Positions 39,784 to 48,317 of a stretch of 64,000 nt of DNA are shown piece by piece. Made by a program: the position numbers and the translations under genes. The stretch covers positions 62,001 to 126,000 of the forward strand of contig CAUFMG010000005.1 of NCBI GenBank assembly GCA_959026725.1, in the 5' to 3' direction. Origin of the DNA: an uncultured Collinsella sp. (GTDB taxonomy: Bacteria > Actinomycetota > Coriobacteriia > Coriobacteriales > Coriobacteriaceae). Position 1 is the first letter of the stretch, and every line of letters starts with the position of its first letter. The notes under the pieces were generated by a model that worked only from the letters and a program-made list of their open reading frames with translations, searched no databases and was not told where the DNA came from.

Positions 39784-40289
39784 TGCAAAAACACTCGCCC
39801 ATACGCTCGATGCAACAAGTCTACCCAGCTCGCCATCGGTGCCTGGATGATGAGCTTTTCACGTTTGTTAAGACGCGCGGCAAGGAACGAGACGGCAATG
39901 GCCGTTGCGACCCATAGCAAGTACTCCTTCGATCCGTCATAATAGGTGTACTCTCCATCCGATATCTGCAGAAACGGAAGTAGGGGAGAGAGCGGTGCCA
40001 AGATAAGACGTCCCGCGGCAAGAGGGTACAGAAGCGCGGGCATGCTTGATGAAGAGGTATAGACACCGTCCTCCCCCGCATTCACAAGCGCATCCGCATA
40101 GGATGCTGACAATTCCTGCTCAACACGGGTTATTCCCGACTCGAGGTATTCGACCCGTCCGTCGATGCCAGCCGCGCTCCTGAAGACGGGCAGAGCACAA
40201 AGAACCATCAACGCAACAACGACAACACAGAGCGACCTGGAGGAGAGAAGCGACCTAAAGATCGCCTTCGAGATTTTGAGCATATTCAT
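39747..40289 (-). CDS. ABC permease, 5' portion (frameshifted gene)
   Basis: An N-terminal fragment of about 180 aa with one membrane anchor (SLCVVVVALMVLCALPVF), an external loop and a second segment (YLLWVATAIAVSFLAARL), then KREKLIIQAP where the frame breaks; the last 25 residues after that look non-native. Its layout matches the start of the fused transporter at 35360. Start taken as ATG 40289 (AAGG 6 nt upstream); ATG 40307 is also in frame. Overlaps the 3' portion by 37 nt in another frame. Confidence 0.7.
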   Translation of the reverse strand: MNMLKISKAIFRSLLSSRSLCVVVVALMVLCALPVFRSAAGIDGRVEYLESGITRVEQELSASYADALVNAGEDGVYTSSSSMPALLYPLAAGRLILAPLSPLLPFLQISDGEYTYYDGSKEYLLWVATAIAVSFLAARLNKREKLIIQAPMASWVDLLHRAYGRVFLQCLPSSPSIFQG

Positions 40290-40321
40290 CGCCAACCTTA
40301 ACCTCATCCAGTCGGAACAGA

Positions 40322-40348
40322 GGGGCCGAACAAAATGCTCGGCCCTTA
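40322..40348. other. Hairpin in the ABC permease leader
   Basis: Stem GGGCCGA / TCGGCCC with an intervening A/T-rich loop, between the permease start and the operator at 40369. It could be an attenuator for the minus-strand operon or an old terminator. Confidence 0.4.
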
Positions 40349-40368
40349 TTACTTGCCGGCAAAGTCAA

Positions 40369-40387
40369 TTTAACATAAACTGTTAAA
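40369..40387. promoter_or_regulatory. Palindromic operator candidate
   Basis: A perfect inverted repeat TTTAACATAAACTGTTAAA, 7-nt arms and a 5-nt spacer, in the AT-rich gap between the divergent ABC operon and the DUF2975-XRE pair. It is about 37 nt before the DUF2975 start. It fits a dimeric XRE regulator site, likely that of the gene at 40947. Confidence 0.6.
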
Positions 40388-40424
40388 AAGTAACCTGAGT
40401 TTTTTAAATTCTTCGGAGGTTATT

Positions 40425-40937
40425 ATGAGTTCCGACAATCGCACTCCCCGGCTTCATTCCTTCCGCATCGCATGTGCGATAGCCTCTGCGACCCTTTGCG
40501 CCACCGCCATCGCACAAGTGGCGTTCTCCTTAAAGCCAGCAATCGAAGTGCTCGACAACCCTGTAATTGCAGACTCCCCCGCGTATCCAGCCCTTGCGAT
40601 CTCGACATTGGTCCCTGCCGTCATCGGTATCGCTACGACCATCCTCAGCGCCGTTCTCGTGTGGACGATCAAGAGCGGAGACCCCTTCAAGAAAGGGTCT
40701 GCGACATGCTTGAAGGTGCTCGGCATTCTCTTCGTTGTTCAAGCTGCCACCAGCCTCTACGCCGGCTCACTCAAAACCTCCGTTTCGATGTTTGGCGGCG
40801 AGGGGGCCGTCGGCGCCCAAGAGATCGCTTCATCATTCGATTGGACCTCTCTGGTTCTCGGCATCGTCCTGTTCATGCTTTCCCAGCTCTTCTTGTACGC
40901 CCGAGAGCTGTACCTCGACTCCGACGAGATTGCGTAA
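40425..40937 (+). CDS. DUF2975-like membrane protein
   Basis: A 170-aa protein with four predicted membrane segments (near 12-32, 55-80, 98-118, 140-160). The mid-protein stretch KSGDPFKKGSATCLKVLGILFVVQA and the end LFLYARELYLDSDEIA match the DUF2975 layout. ATG 40425 follows CGGAGGTTATT. An XRE regulator begins 9 nt after its stop; DUF2975 and this small regulator type commonly occur together. Function unknown. Confidence 0.82.
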   Translation: MSSDNRTPRLHSFRIACAIASATLCATAIAQVAFSLKPAIEVLDNPVIADSPAYPALAISTLVPAVIGIATTILSAVLVWTIKSGDPFKKGSATCLKVLGILFVVQAATSLYAGSLKTSVSMFGGEGAVGAQEIASSFDWTSLVLGIVLFMLSQLFLYARELYLDSDEIA

Positions 40938-40946
40938 GGAAACGCC

Positions 40947-41198
40947 ATGCCCGTAATTGTTCGCCTCGACAAGATCATGGCCGAGCGAAAGATTTCCTCG
41001 AACGAACTTGCCGAAAGGATTGGAACCACGCCCGTGAACCTGTCCCGTATTAAAAAAGGGCATATTCGCGGCATTCGCTTCAACACACTCGAGCAGCTAT
41101 GCCTCGCCCTTCGTTGCCAACCCGGAGACCTTCTCGAAGTCATGAGCGAAGAGGATGCCCGAAAGGAGTTCGGACTCGATTGGTCCGCCGAGGATTAG
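40947..41198 (+). CDS. XRE-family helix-turn-helix regulator (YozG-like)
   Basis: An 83-aa DNA-binding protein. The helix-turn-helix is KISSNELAERIGTTPVNLSRIKKG, followed by IRFNTLEQLCLALRCQPGDLL, typical of the YozG/HTH_26 group. ATG 40947 follows AAGGAAACGCC. Likely controls itself and the DUF2975 gene through the palindrome at 40369-40387. Directly after its TAG stop, in the same frame, an integrase remnant begins. Confidence 0.9.
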   Translation: MPVIVRLDKIMAERKISSNELAERIGTTPVNLSRIKKGHIRGIRFNTLEQLCLALRCQPGDLLEVMSEEDARKEFGLDWSAED

Positions 41199-41924
41199 AG
41201 GGCGGTCGTACTCGCCCTGCACACGGGGATGCGAATCGGCGAGGTCTGCGGCCTTCGGTGGTGCGATGTGGATTTCGAGACGGGCCTGATCTCGATCAGG
41301 CACTCGGTGGCGTACGCGAAGGGAATGGGTTCGTTCATCAAGGACACCAAGACCCATGACGCCAGGGGTATCCCCATCGACCCGGTCGGCCTACTCCCCT
41401 TCCTGAAGGAGACCCACGAGATCGACTGCGGAAAGCTGCGCTTGCGCGGCCTTACCGGGGCGGTCGAGATCGGGGACTGCTACATCCTGTCGGAGCCGGG
41501 CGCGACCTTCGCGACGACAAGCTATATCCGCAGGGCGTTCAAGACGTTCTCGGAGACCAACGGCCTCATGGGCACCAACGACGAGCTGATCACGTTCCAC
41601 GGCCTTCGCCACACGTTCGCAACGCAGTGGATCCGCCAAGGCGGCGATATCAAGGCGCTCCAATCGATCCTCGGCCACAAGGACGCCATGGCGACGCTCA
41701 ACGTCTACGCCGACATCGAGCCCATCTCCAAAATCCATAACATGCTGCGCGCCACGCCGTGCCTTTGGCGCGGGCACCTCGGGCCGAGGGTCGATCCGGG
41801 TCCCATGTTCCAACAGAGGATCCAGGAGTCCATCGAGACGCTCCAGGCGTTCGGCTACGGCATCACCGAGCCGGACGACCGAAATATCGCCATACGCGAC
41901 GTGAAGACGAACAGTTGGCTCTAG
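41199..41924 (+). pseudogene. Tyrosine integrase remnant lacking the N-terminal half
   Basis: About 240 codons of a phage-type integrase catalytic domain. Catalytic residues remain: Arg in HTGMRIGEVCGLRW, Lys in IKDTKTHDARGIP, HGLRHTFAT (HxxR), LGHKD and Tyr in TLNVYADI. The arm-binding and core-binding domains are missing: the first residues RAVVLALHTGMRIGE follow straight after the XRE stop codon. The C-terminus after YADIEPISKIHN is longer than usual. The only ATG (41229) is inside the active-site helix. It marks a deletion or recombination scar. Confidence 0.85.
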
Positions 41925-42320
41925 CTCACCGAGTACGCGGCAGTGCTGGGCCCATCCCAACTGAGGTCACGGTGGTCCGATAGGGGCGCCGCCCGCGGCA
42001 TGCGCCGCGGAGCGGTATCCCCTACCGAAGGGCGGGGATGCCCTCCGCTTCCAGTTCGGAATCAGCCGTCGGAGGCGTTCGGCTGACTGCGGGAACGGCC
42101 TGTCCGCTCAATGTGTTCGGCTGAGATCGGAAATCAACCCAACACGAGCCGGACACGCGCCAGACGGCTCTTCCCCGTACGGCCTTCCCCCTTACGCTCA
42201 TGTTGCAGGCATGTAACGCCGCAGCGAGCGCGCCTTTTTTGCGCCAGACAGGTACAATGATGAACACTGTACCGTAGCGGAGCGCCCCGCGCGCGCCGCA
42301 ATCACGCGAAAGGGTTTCCC
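41925..42320. other. Intergenic region after the integrase remnant
   Basis: About 400 nt without a supported gene. It holds the palindrome at 41978-42027 and a short direct repeat of GTTCGGCTGA near 42078 and 42117. The ACT gene promoter must lie in its right part. Confidence 0.5.
41978..42027. repeat. GC-rich palindrome
   Basis: Inner perfect stem CCGCGGC-ATGC-GCCGCGG (41993-42010) within imperfect outer arms (TAGGGGCGCCGC / AGCGGTATCCCCTA). No T-run, so not a standard terminator. It may mark the island end. Confidence 0.6.
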
Positions 42321-42608
42321 ATGGCCGAGATCTCGTCCTCCCGTATCGTCATCACCGTCCTTGGCAAGAACCGCCCCGGCATCGTCGCCGGCGTCACCCG
42401 CGTTCTGGGCGAGGCCAACGTCGACATCCGCGACATCACGCAGTCCATTATCGAGGACATCTTCACCATGACCATGCTGGCCGACACCGCCGAGTCCAAG
42501 CTCGACTTCGCCGAGCTGCAGAAGGCCCTGGCCGAGGCCGGCGAGCTTTCGGGCGTCAACGTGTCCATCCAGCGCGAGGACGTCTTTAACTTTATGTACC
42601 GCCTGTAG
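42321..42608 (+). CDS. ACT domain-containing protein (UPF0237)
   Basis: A 95-aa stand-alone ACT domain. RIVITVLGKNRPGIVAGVTRVLGEANVDIRDITQSI is the ligand-binding half and matches the UPF0237 family. Amino-acid sensing is presumed but no ligand is known. ATG 42321 follows GAAAGGGTTTCCC. It precedes citrate synthase on the same strand by 77 nt. Confidence 0.9.
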   Translation: MAEISSSRIVITVLGKNRPGIVAGVTRVLGEANVDIRDITQSIIEDIFTMTMLADTAESKLDFAELQKALAEAGELSGVNVSIQREDVFNFMYRL

Positions 42609-42685
42609 CGAACAAGCCGCTCGGGGCAGCTTGACGTCATATCGTCCAAGCGCGCGGCCCCAAAGCGGACCGGAGAGGAGCGCGC

Positions 42686-44104
42686 ATGGCCTACGACGCC
42701 AAGAAAATCTATTACCGCTTCGATGACCACTTGAGCCGACTGGTTCTGGATTACGAAGCAAGCCGCCAGATTTCGCCTGAGAGCGAAAGCCTCTACCACG
42801 GCCTGCCGACCGACCCTTATGACGAGGGCTTGTTCGAAGAGCACAATGTCAAGCGCGGCCTGCGCAATGCCGACGGCTCGGGCGTGGTCGCGGGCCTCAC
42901 TCGTATCTCGGATGTGCACGGCTACAACAAGGTCGACGGAAAGGTCGTGCCCGATCAGGGCAAGCTCACGCTTCGCGGCTACAGCATCGAGGATCTGGTC
43001 AACAATGCCCAGGCCGAGAATCGCTACGGCTACGAAGAAGTCGCCTATCTGCTTATCACGGGTTCGCTGCCCAACAAGGAAGAGCTCGACGGCTTCTGCG
43101 AGCGCCTAGGTGCCTTTAGACATCTGAGCGACGAGTACGTCAAAGAGTTTCCCATGACCACGGTGTCGTCGAGCATCATGAATGTGCTTCAGCGCGCCGT
43201 GCTGCTGCTCTACGCCTTCGATGCCGAACCAGACGTGATCACGCCCGAGCACGAAATCGACGTCGCCATTTCCATGCTCGCACGTCTCCCGCGCATCGCC
43301 GCCTTCGCACACATGGCCTCGGTCGCCAAGCTTCGCGGCTCCGAGGTTCACGTGCCGCACCCCACGCCCGGCCTCTCCACCGCCGAGACCATCCTACAGG
43401 TCCTGCGCGGCGGCATGGCGTTCACCCGCGATGAGGCGATGCTGCTCGACGTTATGCTCATGCTGCATGCCGAGCACGGCGGCGGCAACAACTCCACCTT
43501 CGCTTGCCGCGTGCTGTCGTCTTCGGCCACCGACCCGTATTCCGCCTACGCCGCGGCTATCGGCTCGCTCAAGGGCCCGCGCCACGGCGGCGCCAATGCC
43601 AAGGTCGTGTCTATGCACGAGGACATCCGCGCGCATGTCTCCAACTGGGAGGACGAGGACGAGGTCGCGGCCTACCTGGGCAAGATCCTCGACAAGCAGG
43701 CCTTCGACGGCACGGGCCTCATCTACGGCATGGGCCACGCCGTCTATACGCTCAGCGACCCGCGCGCCGAGGTCTGCCGCCGTTACGCGCGCTCACTGGC
43801 AGCCAAGAAGGACTTGGGCGAAGAGTTCGCACTCATCGAGCGTATCGAGCGCCTGGCACCCCAGGTCATGCGCGACCACGGCATGACCAAGCCCATCTGC
43901 GCCAACATCGACCTGTACACGGGCTTTATCTACAAGATGCTCGGCGTGCCCGAGACGCTCTTTACGCCGCTATTCGCCGTCGCCCGCATGGCCGGCTGGT
44001 CGGCGCACCGCATGGAAGAGCTCTTCTGCGCGCACCGTATCATCCGCCCCGCCTATCGTCCGGTGATCGAGCCGCTGGAGTACAAGCCGCTCGCCGACCG
44101 CTAG
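42686..44104 (+). CDS. gltA: Citrate synthase
   Basis: A 472-aa enzyme condensing acetyl-CoA with oxaloacetate. Conserved regions include LHAEHGGGNNSTFACRVLSSSATDPYSA, GSLKGPRHGGANAKV and GMGHAVYTLSDPRA, with the active-site histidines, and the C-terminal NIDLYTGFIYKMLG. ATG 42686 follows GGAGAGGAGCGCGC. A strong terminator follows (44129). No other TCA genes adjoin, so it may serve glutamate synthesis. Confidence 0.95.
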   Translation: MAYDAKKIYYRFDDHLSRLVLDYEASRQISPESESLYHGLPTDPYDEGLFEEHNVKRGLRNADGSGVVAGLTRISDVHGYNKVDGKVVPDQGKLTLRGYSIEDLVNNAQAENRYGYEEVAYLLITGSLPNKEELDGFCERLGAFRHLSDEYVKEFPMTTVSSSIMNVLQRAVLLLYAFDAEPDVITPEHEIDVAISMLARLPRIAAFAHMASVAKLRGSEVHVPHPTPGLSTAETILQVLRGGMAFTRDEAMLLDVMLMLHAEHGGGNNSTFACRVLSSSATDPYSAYAAAIGSLKGPRHGGANAKVVSMHEDIRAHVSNWEDEDEVAAYLGKILDKQAFDGTGLIYGMGHAVYTLSDPRAEVCRRYARSLAAKKDLGEEFALIERIERLAPQVMRDHGMTKPICANIDLYTGFIYKMLGVPETLFTPLFAVARMAGWSAHRMEELFCAHRIIRPAYRPVIEPLEYKPLADR

Positions 44105-44128
44105 GACGCGGACCGTTATAGAACTCGA

Positions 44129-44166
44129 GCGTGGCCAGGGACCCAAGCCCTCGGCCACGCTTTTTA
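44129..44166 (+). terminator. Terminator after citrate synthase
   Basis: Stem GCGTGGCC / GGCCACGC (44129-44136, 44153-44160) followed by TTTTT. Confidence 0.92.
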
Positions 44167-44190
44167 TGCCAGTAGAAAGGGCTGCATCAA

Positions 44191-45033
44191 ATGATTGTGT
44201 TTTCCGATATGGATGGGACGCTGCTGACGAGCGATAAGCAGACGAGCGATGCCACCTGGACAATGCTCGACGAGCTCGCACGTCGTGGCATCGAGTTTGT
44301 TCCCTGCACGGGGCGTCCGCTGTCGGGCATCTTTGAGCCCATTCTCGCCCATCCCGCCGTGCACTACGCAGTCTGCGCCAACGGCGCCAGCGTCTGGCAG
44401 CTCGACGACGATGTGCCCACCGACGCCTCGCGCGCCACGTGCATCTTGAGCCGTCCGCTCGATTGCGGCATTGCCCACCGCATCCATCGCATTGCCGCCG
44501 GCCACGATGTGACCTTCGATATCTTCGCGGATGGACAGTGTTTCCTCCCCCGTTCGCTTTACGGGCGCCTAGATGAGTTCTGCGGCGGCGATCCCCACAT
44601 CGCGGCTTCGCTCAAGCGCACACGAACACCGATCGACATGGATATCGACAGCAAGATCGACGAAGTCGAGACGCTCGAACGCATCGCCATGTACTGGCAC
44701 GACCCGGCCGATCGCGACGCCATCGCGGCGGCGCTCGACACGCTCGGAGGCATTGAGGTCACGCGTTCTTACGCCATGAATATCGAGGTCATGGGCGAGG
44801 GCGCCACCAAGGGAACGGCCCTCACGTGGCTGTGTGAGCATCTGGGCGAGCGTCTCGCCGACGCCTGGGCGTTCGGCGACAACATCAACGACATCCCCAT
44901 GCTGCAGGCAGCGGGCCATGGCATGGCCATGATCAACGCCGAGCCCGAAGACCGCGAGGCCGCCGACGCCATCACCGAATACGACAACGACCACGACGGC
45001 GTCGCCCGCACCATCATGGCCGCCCTCGCCTAG
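44191..45033 (+). CDS. Cof-type HAD hydrolase
   Basis: A 280-aa phosphatase of the Cof/HAD-IIB group. Motif I is VFSDMDGTLLTSD (nucleophile Asp), motif IV AFGDNINDIPML; a large cap domain lies between. Likely acts on a small phosphorylated metabolite such as a sugar phosphate or flavin nucleotide. ATG 44191 has AGAAAGG upstream. Its stop codon touches the start of palindrome C2. A second Cof-type gene faces it at 45141. Confidence 0.9.
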   Translation: MIVFSDMDGTLLTSDKQTSDATWTMLDELARRGIEFVPCTGRPLSGIFEPILAHPAVHYAVCANGASVWQLDDDVPTDASRATCILSRPLDCGIAHRIHRIAAGHDVTFDIFADGQCFLPRSLYGRLDEFCGGDPHIAASLKRTRTPIDMDIDSKIDEVETLERIAMYWHDPADRDAIAAALDTLGGIEVTRSYAMNIEVMGEGATKGTALTWLCEHLGERLADAWAFGDNINDIPMLQAAGHGMAMINAEPEDREAADAITEYDNDHDGVARTIMAALA

Positions 45034-45140
45034 TCACTGGGGACGTTCTTAAACGACTAGTCACTGGGGACACTCTTCGCAAAAAGCTGCAAGGACTGTC
45101 CCCCACTGCCGGCAGAAAAAGAACGTCCCCATCTGCCGGA
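45034..45140. repeat. Palindromic element C2 filling a convergent gap
   Basis: The whole gap between two convergent HAD genes is repeat-like. Arms TGGGGACGTTCTT (45038-45050) and AAGAACGTCCCCA (45119-45131) enclose GACTAGTCACTGGGGACACT and CTGCCGGCAG units. Both genes end at its borders. Confidence 0.78.
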
Positions 45141-45935
45141 TTAGGAGAGACTCTCCAGCACGCGACGGAGCTCCTGCTGGACGGCGTGGTCGCGATTACA
45201 ACCCACCACGCGATCGGCCACTGCCTTGAGCGCGGGGCGCGCGTTTTCCATCGCGCAGCCCGTGCCGACAAAGCGAATGATCTCGTAGTCGTTCATCGAG
45301 TCGCCAAACGCCATAACCTCGTCGCGTTCGACTCCATAGTGCTCCATGAGCTGTGCGATGCCCGAGGCCTTCGACACGCCGGGCTGCATGGCATCGATCC
45401 ACGCGTTGCCCGAAGGCGCAAAAGTAAAGAGCTGACCGAGTTCGCGCTGTAGTACGTAAGCGCTGTCCATAACGGCACCGTCATCGCAAAAGATACTCGC
45501 CTTGATGATATTTACGCTGGGATCGGGCAGCTCCCAAATGCGCTCGGCATTGGGAAGGTCCTTATCGACCTCACGCACGAACTTGCACTCGTCATCGAGC
45601 AAGAAGGACTTGGTTCGGTCAAAAAGTGCAAGATGCAGATTGGGAAACGTCGCGACGGCCTGGGCGAGCCTTCGAATCGCCAGGTGCGAATACACCTCGC
45701 GGTCTACCATCTTACCGTCGGCGTAGACCTGGGCGCCGTTAGCGGCGACAAAGTCCATCTTGTCGCGAACAGGTGCAAAGAACTCGCACAGGCGGTCGTA
45801 ACGACGGCCTGACGATGCGGCGAAATGCACGCCATGCTCGTGTAGCGCCAGAATCAGTTCGTAGGTCTCGGGAGGCACCTGGCCGTTTTCGTCAAGCAAC
45901 GTGCCGTCCATATCGGATGCAATCAGTTTAAACAT
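45141..45935 (-). CDS. Cof-type HAD hydrolase
   Basis: A 264-aa HAD-IIB phosphatase. Motif I is LIASDMDGTLLDENG, motif II FAASSGRRYDRL, motif IV AFGDSMNDYEII. It is only a distant relative of its neighbour at 44191. ATG 45933-45935 follows GGGAGCTTTTCT. The stop codon abuts palindrome C2. Substrate unknown. Confidence 0.9.
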   Translation of the reverse strand: MFKLIASDMDGTLLDENGQVPPETYELILALHEHGVHFAASSGRRYDRLCEFFAPVRDKMDFVAANGAQVYADGKMVDREVYSHLAIRRLAQAVATFPNLHLALFDRTKSFLLDDECKFVREVDKDLPNAERIWELPDPSVNIIKASIFCDDGAVMDSAYVLQRELGQLFTFAPSGNAWIDAMQPGVSKASGIAQLMEHYGVERDEVMAFGDSMNDYEIIRFVGTGCAMENARPALKAVADRVVGCNRDHAVQQELRRVLESLS

Positions 45936-46109
45936 AGAAAAGCTCCCTTCGGGCTTGATGGAATCGGACGTATATCCAATTCCAACGTACCCAAAGGGAG
46001 CTCAAATAAGACTCTGCGGGCGTAAACGTTACAAGGACCTAGCAAATAGCTCACACATGCCAGAGGTCTCACGGTCGCGGCGTCAGGCGACACGCCACCC
46101 CGACGACTA

Positions 46110-46142
46110 GTCGTTTAAGAACGTCCCCGATGACTAGTCGGC
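46110..46142. repeat. Palindromic element C3 at the ade 3' end
   Basis: CGACTAGTCG twice (46110-46123 region and 46131-46140), flanking TTTAAGAACGTCCCC. The second unit contains the ade stop codon. Confidence 0.7.
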
Positions 46143-47954
46143 GTAGGTGAAGGTCGTGACGTCGAACATGCCCTCGGGGCGGATGCGGAGCGTCGGGATC
46201 ACCGGCAGGGGCAGGAAAATGATGCCCATGATGGGGTCGAGCGGCGGCTCGATGCCCATGGCACGCGCCTTGACCATAAAGTCGTCGTGCTGCGCGGCGA
46301 CATCCTCGGCCGTGCCCTCGCTCATCAGGCCACCGAGCGCCAGCGGAATGCGCGCCACGACCTCGCCGTTGCGCACCAGCACGTGACCGCCCTGGCCCAC
46401 GGCATCAACGGCGGCCATCATATCGGCGGCGTTGTCGCCCACGACGCACACGTTGTGCGAGTCGTGTCCGATCGTCGAGGCGATGGCACCACCCGTGATG
46501 GTAAAGCCGCGCACCCAGCCGCGGCCGATATGCTTGCCAACGAGTCCCAGGCCAGCGGGGCCGTCACCGTCGGCGCCCTCGGCCTGCAGCGACACGCCGC
46601 GGCCGTGGCGCTCGATCAGCATAATACGGCGCAGGCCCTCGGCGCTCTCGGGACGAACCATGCCCGTGATGGCCTTGCCCGGCACCACGTCAATCACGGC
46701 CTCGCCCGGCTTAAAGGCATAGTCGAATACGTCGAGCGAAAGCTTCGGCAGCTTAACGGAGGCGCGCAGCTCATCGGCAAGGGCCGCAACCTCGGCCATC
46801 TCGGGTGCGATCTCGCCCACAAAGGTGCCGTCCTGCGCCACCAGGGCACCGGCGGCATATACACGATGCGGAGCCGTGGCAAACGTCAGGTCATTGAGCA
46901 CCAGCAGGTCGGCACGCTTGCCCGGGGCAATCGCACCGCGGAGCTCGTGCGGGTCGCGGCAGCCGTGATCCAGGCCAAACGCCTCGGCCGTGGAGAGGGA
47001 CGCCATAGAGATAGCGACCACGGGGTCGATACCGGCCTCGATAGCCACGCGGCAGGCATTGTCGATCATGCCGGTCGAAAGAGCATCGGAGGGAGCGCGA
47101 TCGTCGGTCGCAAAGCAGCAGCGGCGGGCGCGGGCAGGATTCTCCAGCAGCATCGGGGACAAATTGGCCAGGTCGTGGCTGCACGTGCCCTCACGCAGCA
47201 TCACATACATGCCGCGGGATAGCTTGTCGAGTGCCTCCTCGGGAATCGTCGACTCGTGGTCGGCGATAATGCCCGCTGCGGCATAGGCATTGAGGTCCTT
47301 ACCGGCAACGAGCGGCGCGTGGCCGTCAACCTGCTTGGACGGCGTCTGGTTGGCAGCATCGATGCGAGCGCAGGTCTCGGGGTCGGCCATAAAGACGCCC
47401 GGCAGGTTCATCATTTCGCCCAGACCAAAGACATCGCCCGGATGCTCGGCAAAAAACGCCTGCATATCGGCAGCAGAAATAACGGCACCGGCCTGCTCGT
47501 CGGGCAGTGCGGGCACGCACGAAGGCATCATGTACTTGATGGAAATGGGTGCGCGGCGGCCGTCCTCAATCATAAAGCGCAAGCCGTCAAGACCGGCAAC
47601 ATTGGCAATCTCGTGGCTGTCGGCAATGGCGGTGGTGGTACCGCGCGTCGCGGCCATGCGCGCATACTCGGCGGGGCGAATGTTCGAGGACTCGATATGC
47701 AGATGCCCGTCAATAAAACCGGGAGCGAGATAGCGCCCTTGGCAGTCGATAACCTCGGCAGCCTCGTAGGTACCGGCGACATCGTCGCGACCGTCGTAGA
47801 GAACACCGACGATCACGCCGTCCTTGACGGCAACGCTACCGGGCGCCACACGCTGGCCATACACGTCGACAATCTGCGCATTGGCAAACAGCGTGTCGAC
47901 GGGCACGCGCCCCTCGGCAGCATCGATCACAGACCTCATGACCTCAACGGACAT
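46134..47954 (-). CDS. ade: Adenine deaminase
   Basis: A 606-aa metal-dependent deaminase converting adenine to hypoxanthine in purine salvage. The N-terminal HxH is in APGFIDGHLHIESSNI; DSHEIANVAGLDGLRF and CCFATDDRAPSDALSTGMIDN follow, all typical of Ade. ATG 47952-47954 follows AAAGGAGTATGT; about 89 codons upstream are open but cross repeats and are not used. The stop codon sits inside palindrome C3. Confidence 0.94.
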   Translation of the reverse strand: MSVEVMRSVIDAAEGRVPVDTLFANAQIVDVYGQRVAPGSVAVKDGVIVGVLYDGRDDVAGTYEAAEVIDCQGRYLAPGFIDGHLHIESSNIRPAEYARMAATRGTTTAIADSHEIANVAGLDGLRFMIEDGRRAPISIKYMMPSCVPALPDEQAGAVISAADMQAFFAEHPGDVFGLGEMMNLPGVFMADPETCARIDAANQTPSKQVDGHAPLVAGKDLNAYAAAGIIADHESTIPEEALDKLSRGMYVMLREGTCSHDLANLSPMLLENPARARRCCFATDDRAPSDALSTGMIDNACRVAIEAGIDPVVAISMASLSTAEAFGLDHGCRDPHELRGAIAPGKRADLLVLNDLTFATAPHRVYAAGALVAQDGTFVGEIAPEMAEVAALADELRASVKLPKLSLDVFDYAFKPGEAVIDVVPGKAITGMVRPESAEGLRRIMLIERHGRGVSLQAEGADGDGPAGLGLVGKHIGRGWVRGFTITGGAIASTIGHDSHNVCVVGDNAADMMAAVDAVGQGGHVLVRNGEVVARIPLALGGLMSEGTAEDVAAQHDDFMVKARAMGIEPPLDPIMGIIFLPLPVIPTLRIRPEGMFDVTTFTYAD

Positions 47955-48082
47955 ACATACTCCTTTAACCGTAGAAAAAAGCTGCGGAGCGGACGAGCCT
48001 TCACCGCAGCAAGCCAATAGCCATTGTATGCCCAAACGATGGGTCAACAATGCGCCTCTCCGCTTAACGGCACACGCCGCTT

Positions 48083-48170
48083 GACGCAATGGGGACAGGT
48101 TGCTTTGCACCAATGACAAGGAGTGTCCCAAAGTGCCGGCACAAAAGGAACGTCCCAAAGTGCCAACAAC
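48083..48170. repeat. Mosaic of H and C repeat units (C4)
   Basis: A half copy of element H (GCAATGGGGACAGGTTGC..TTGCACCAAT, 48086-48117) joined to C-type units (GGAGTGTCCC, TGCCGGCAC, AGGAACGTCCC). Different families lie end to end. Confidence 0.65.
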
Positions 48171-48202
48171 GGAAGCGCCGATGTTTTGGCAGCGCCAGCG
48201 AG

Positions 48203-48300
48203 CGGGCCGCATTTGAGACAAGGTGACGTGAAACGAAAGGGCGCTGACCTTCTGGTCGCGCCCTTGAAGTTGAACGTCAGATTGTCCAAATGCGGCCCGC
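48203..48300. repeat. Structured nested-hairpin element F2
   Basis: A four-part hairpin. Outer stem P1 pairs GCGGGCCGCATTTG-GACAA with TTGTC-AAATGCGGCCCGC. Then P2 GACGT/ACGTC, internal loop GAAACGA / GAAGTTGA, P3 AAGGGCG/CGCCCTT, and a terminal GACC-TTCT-GGTC hairpin. The copy F1 at 60351-60451 keeps the loop and terminal hairpin but has different, still paired, stems. It lies just downstream of tyrS. Confidence 0.82.
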
Positions 48301-48317
48301 GCAGCGTCGGCCAGTCC

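Noticed and set aside
42022..42267. An 81-codon minus-strand frame after the integrase remnant
   Set aside because: It spans repeats and palindromes, has no ribosome site and no recognisable domain.
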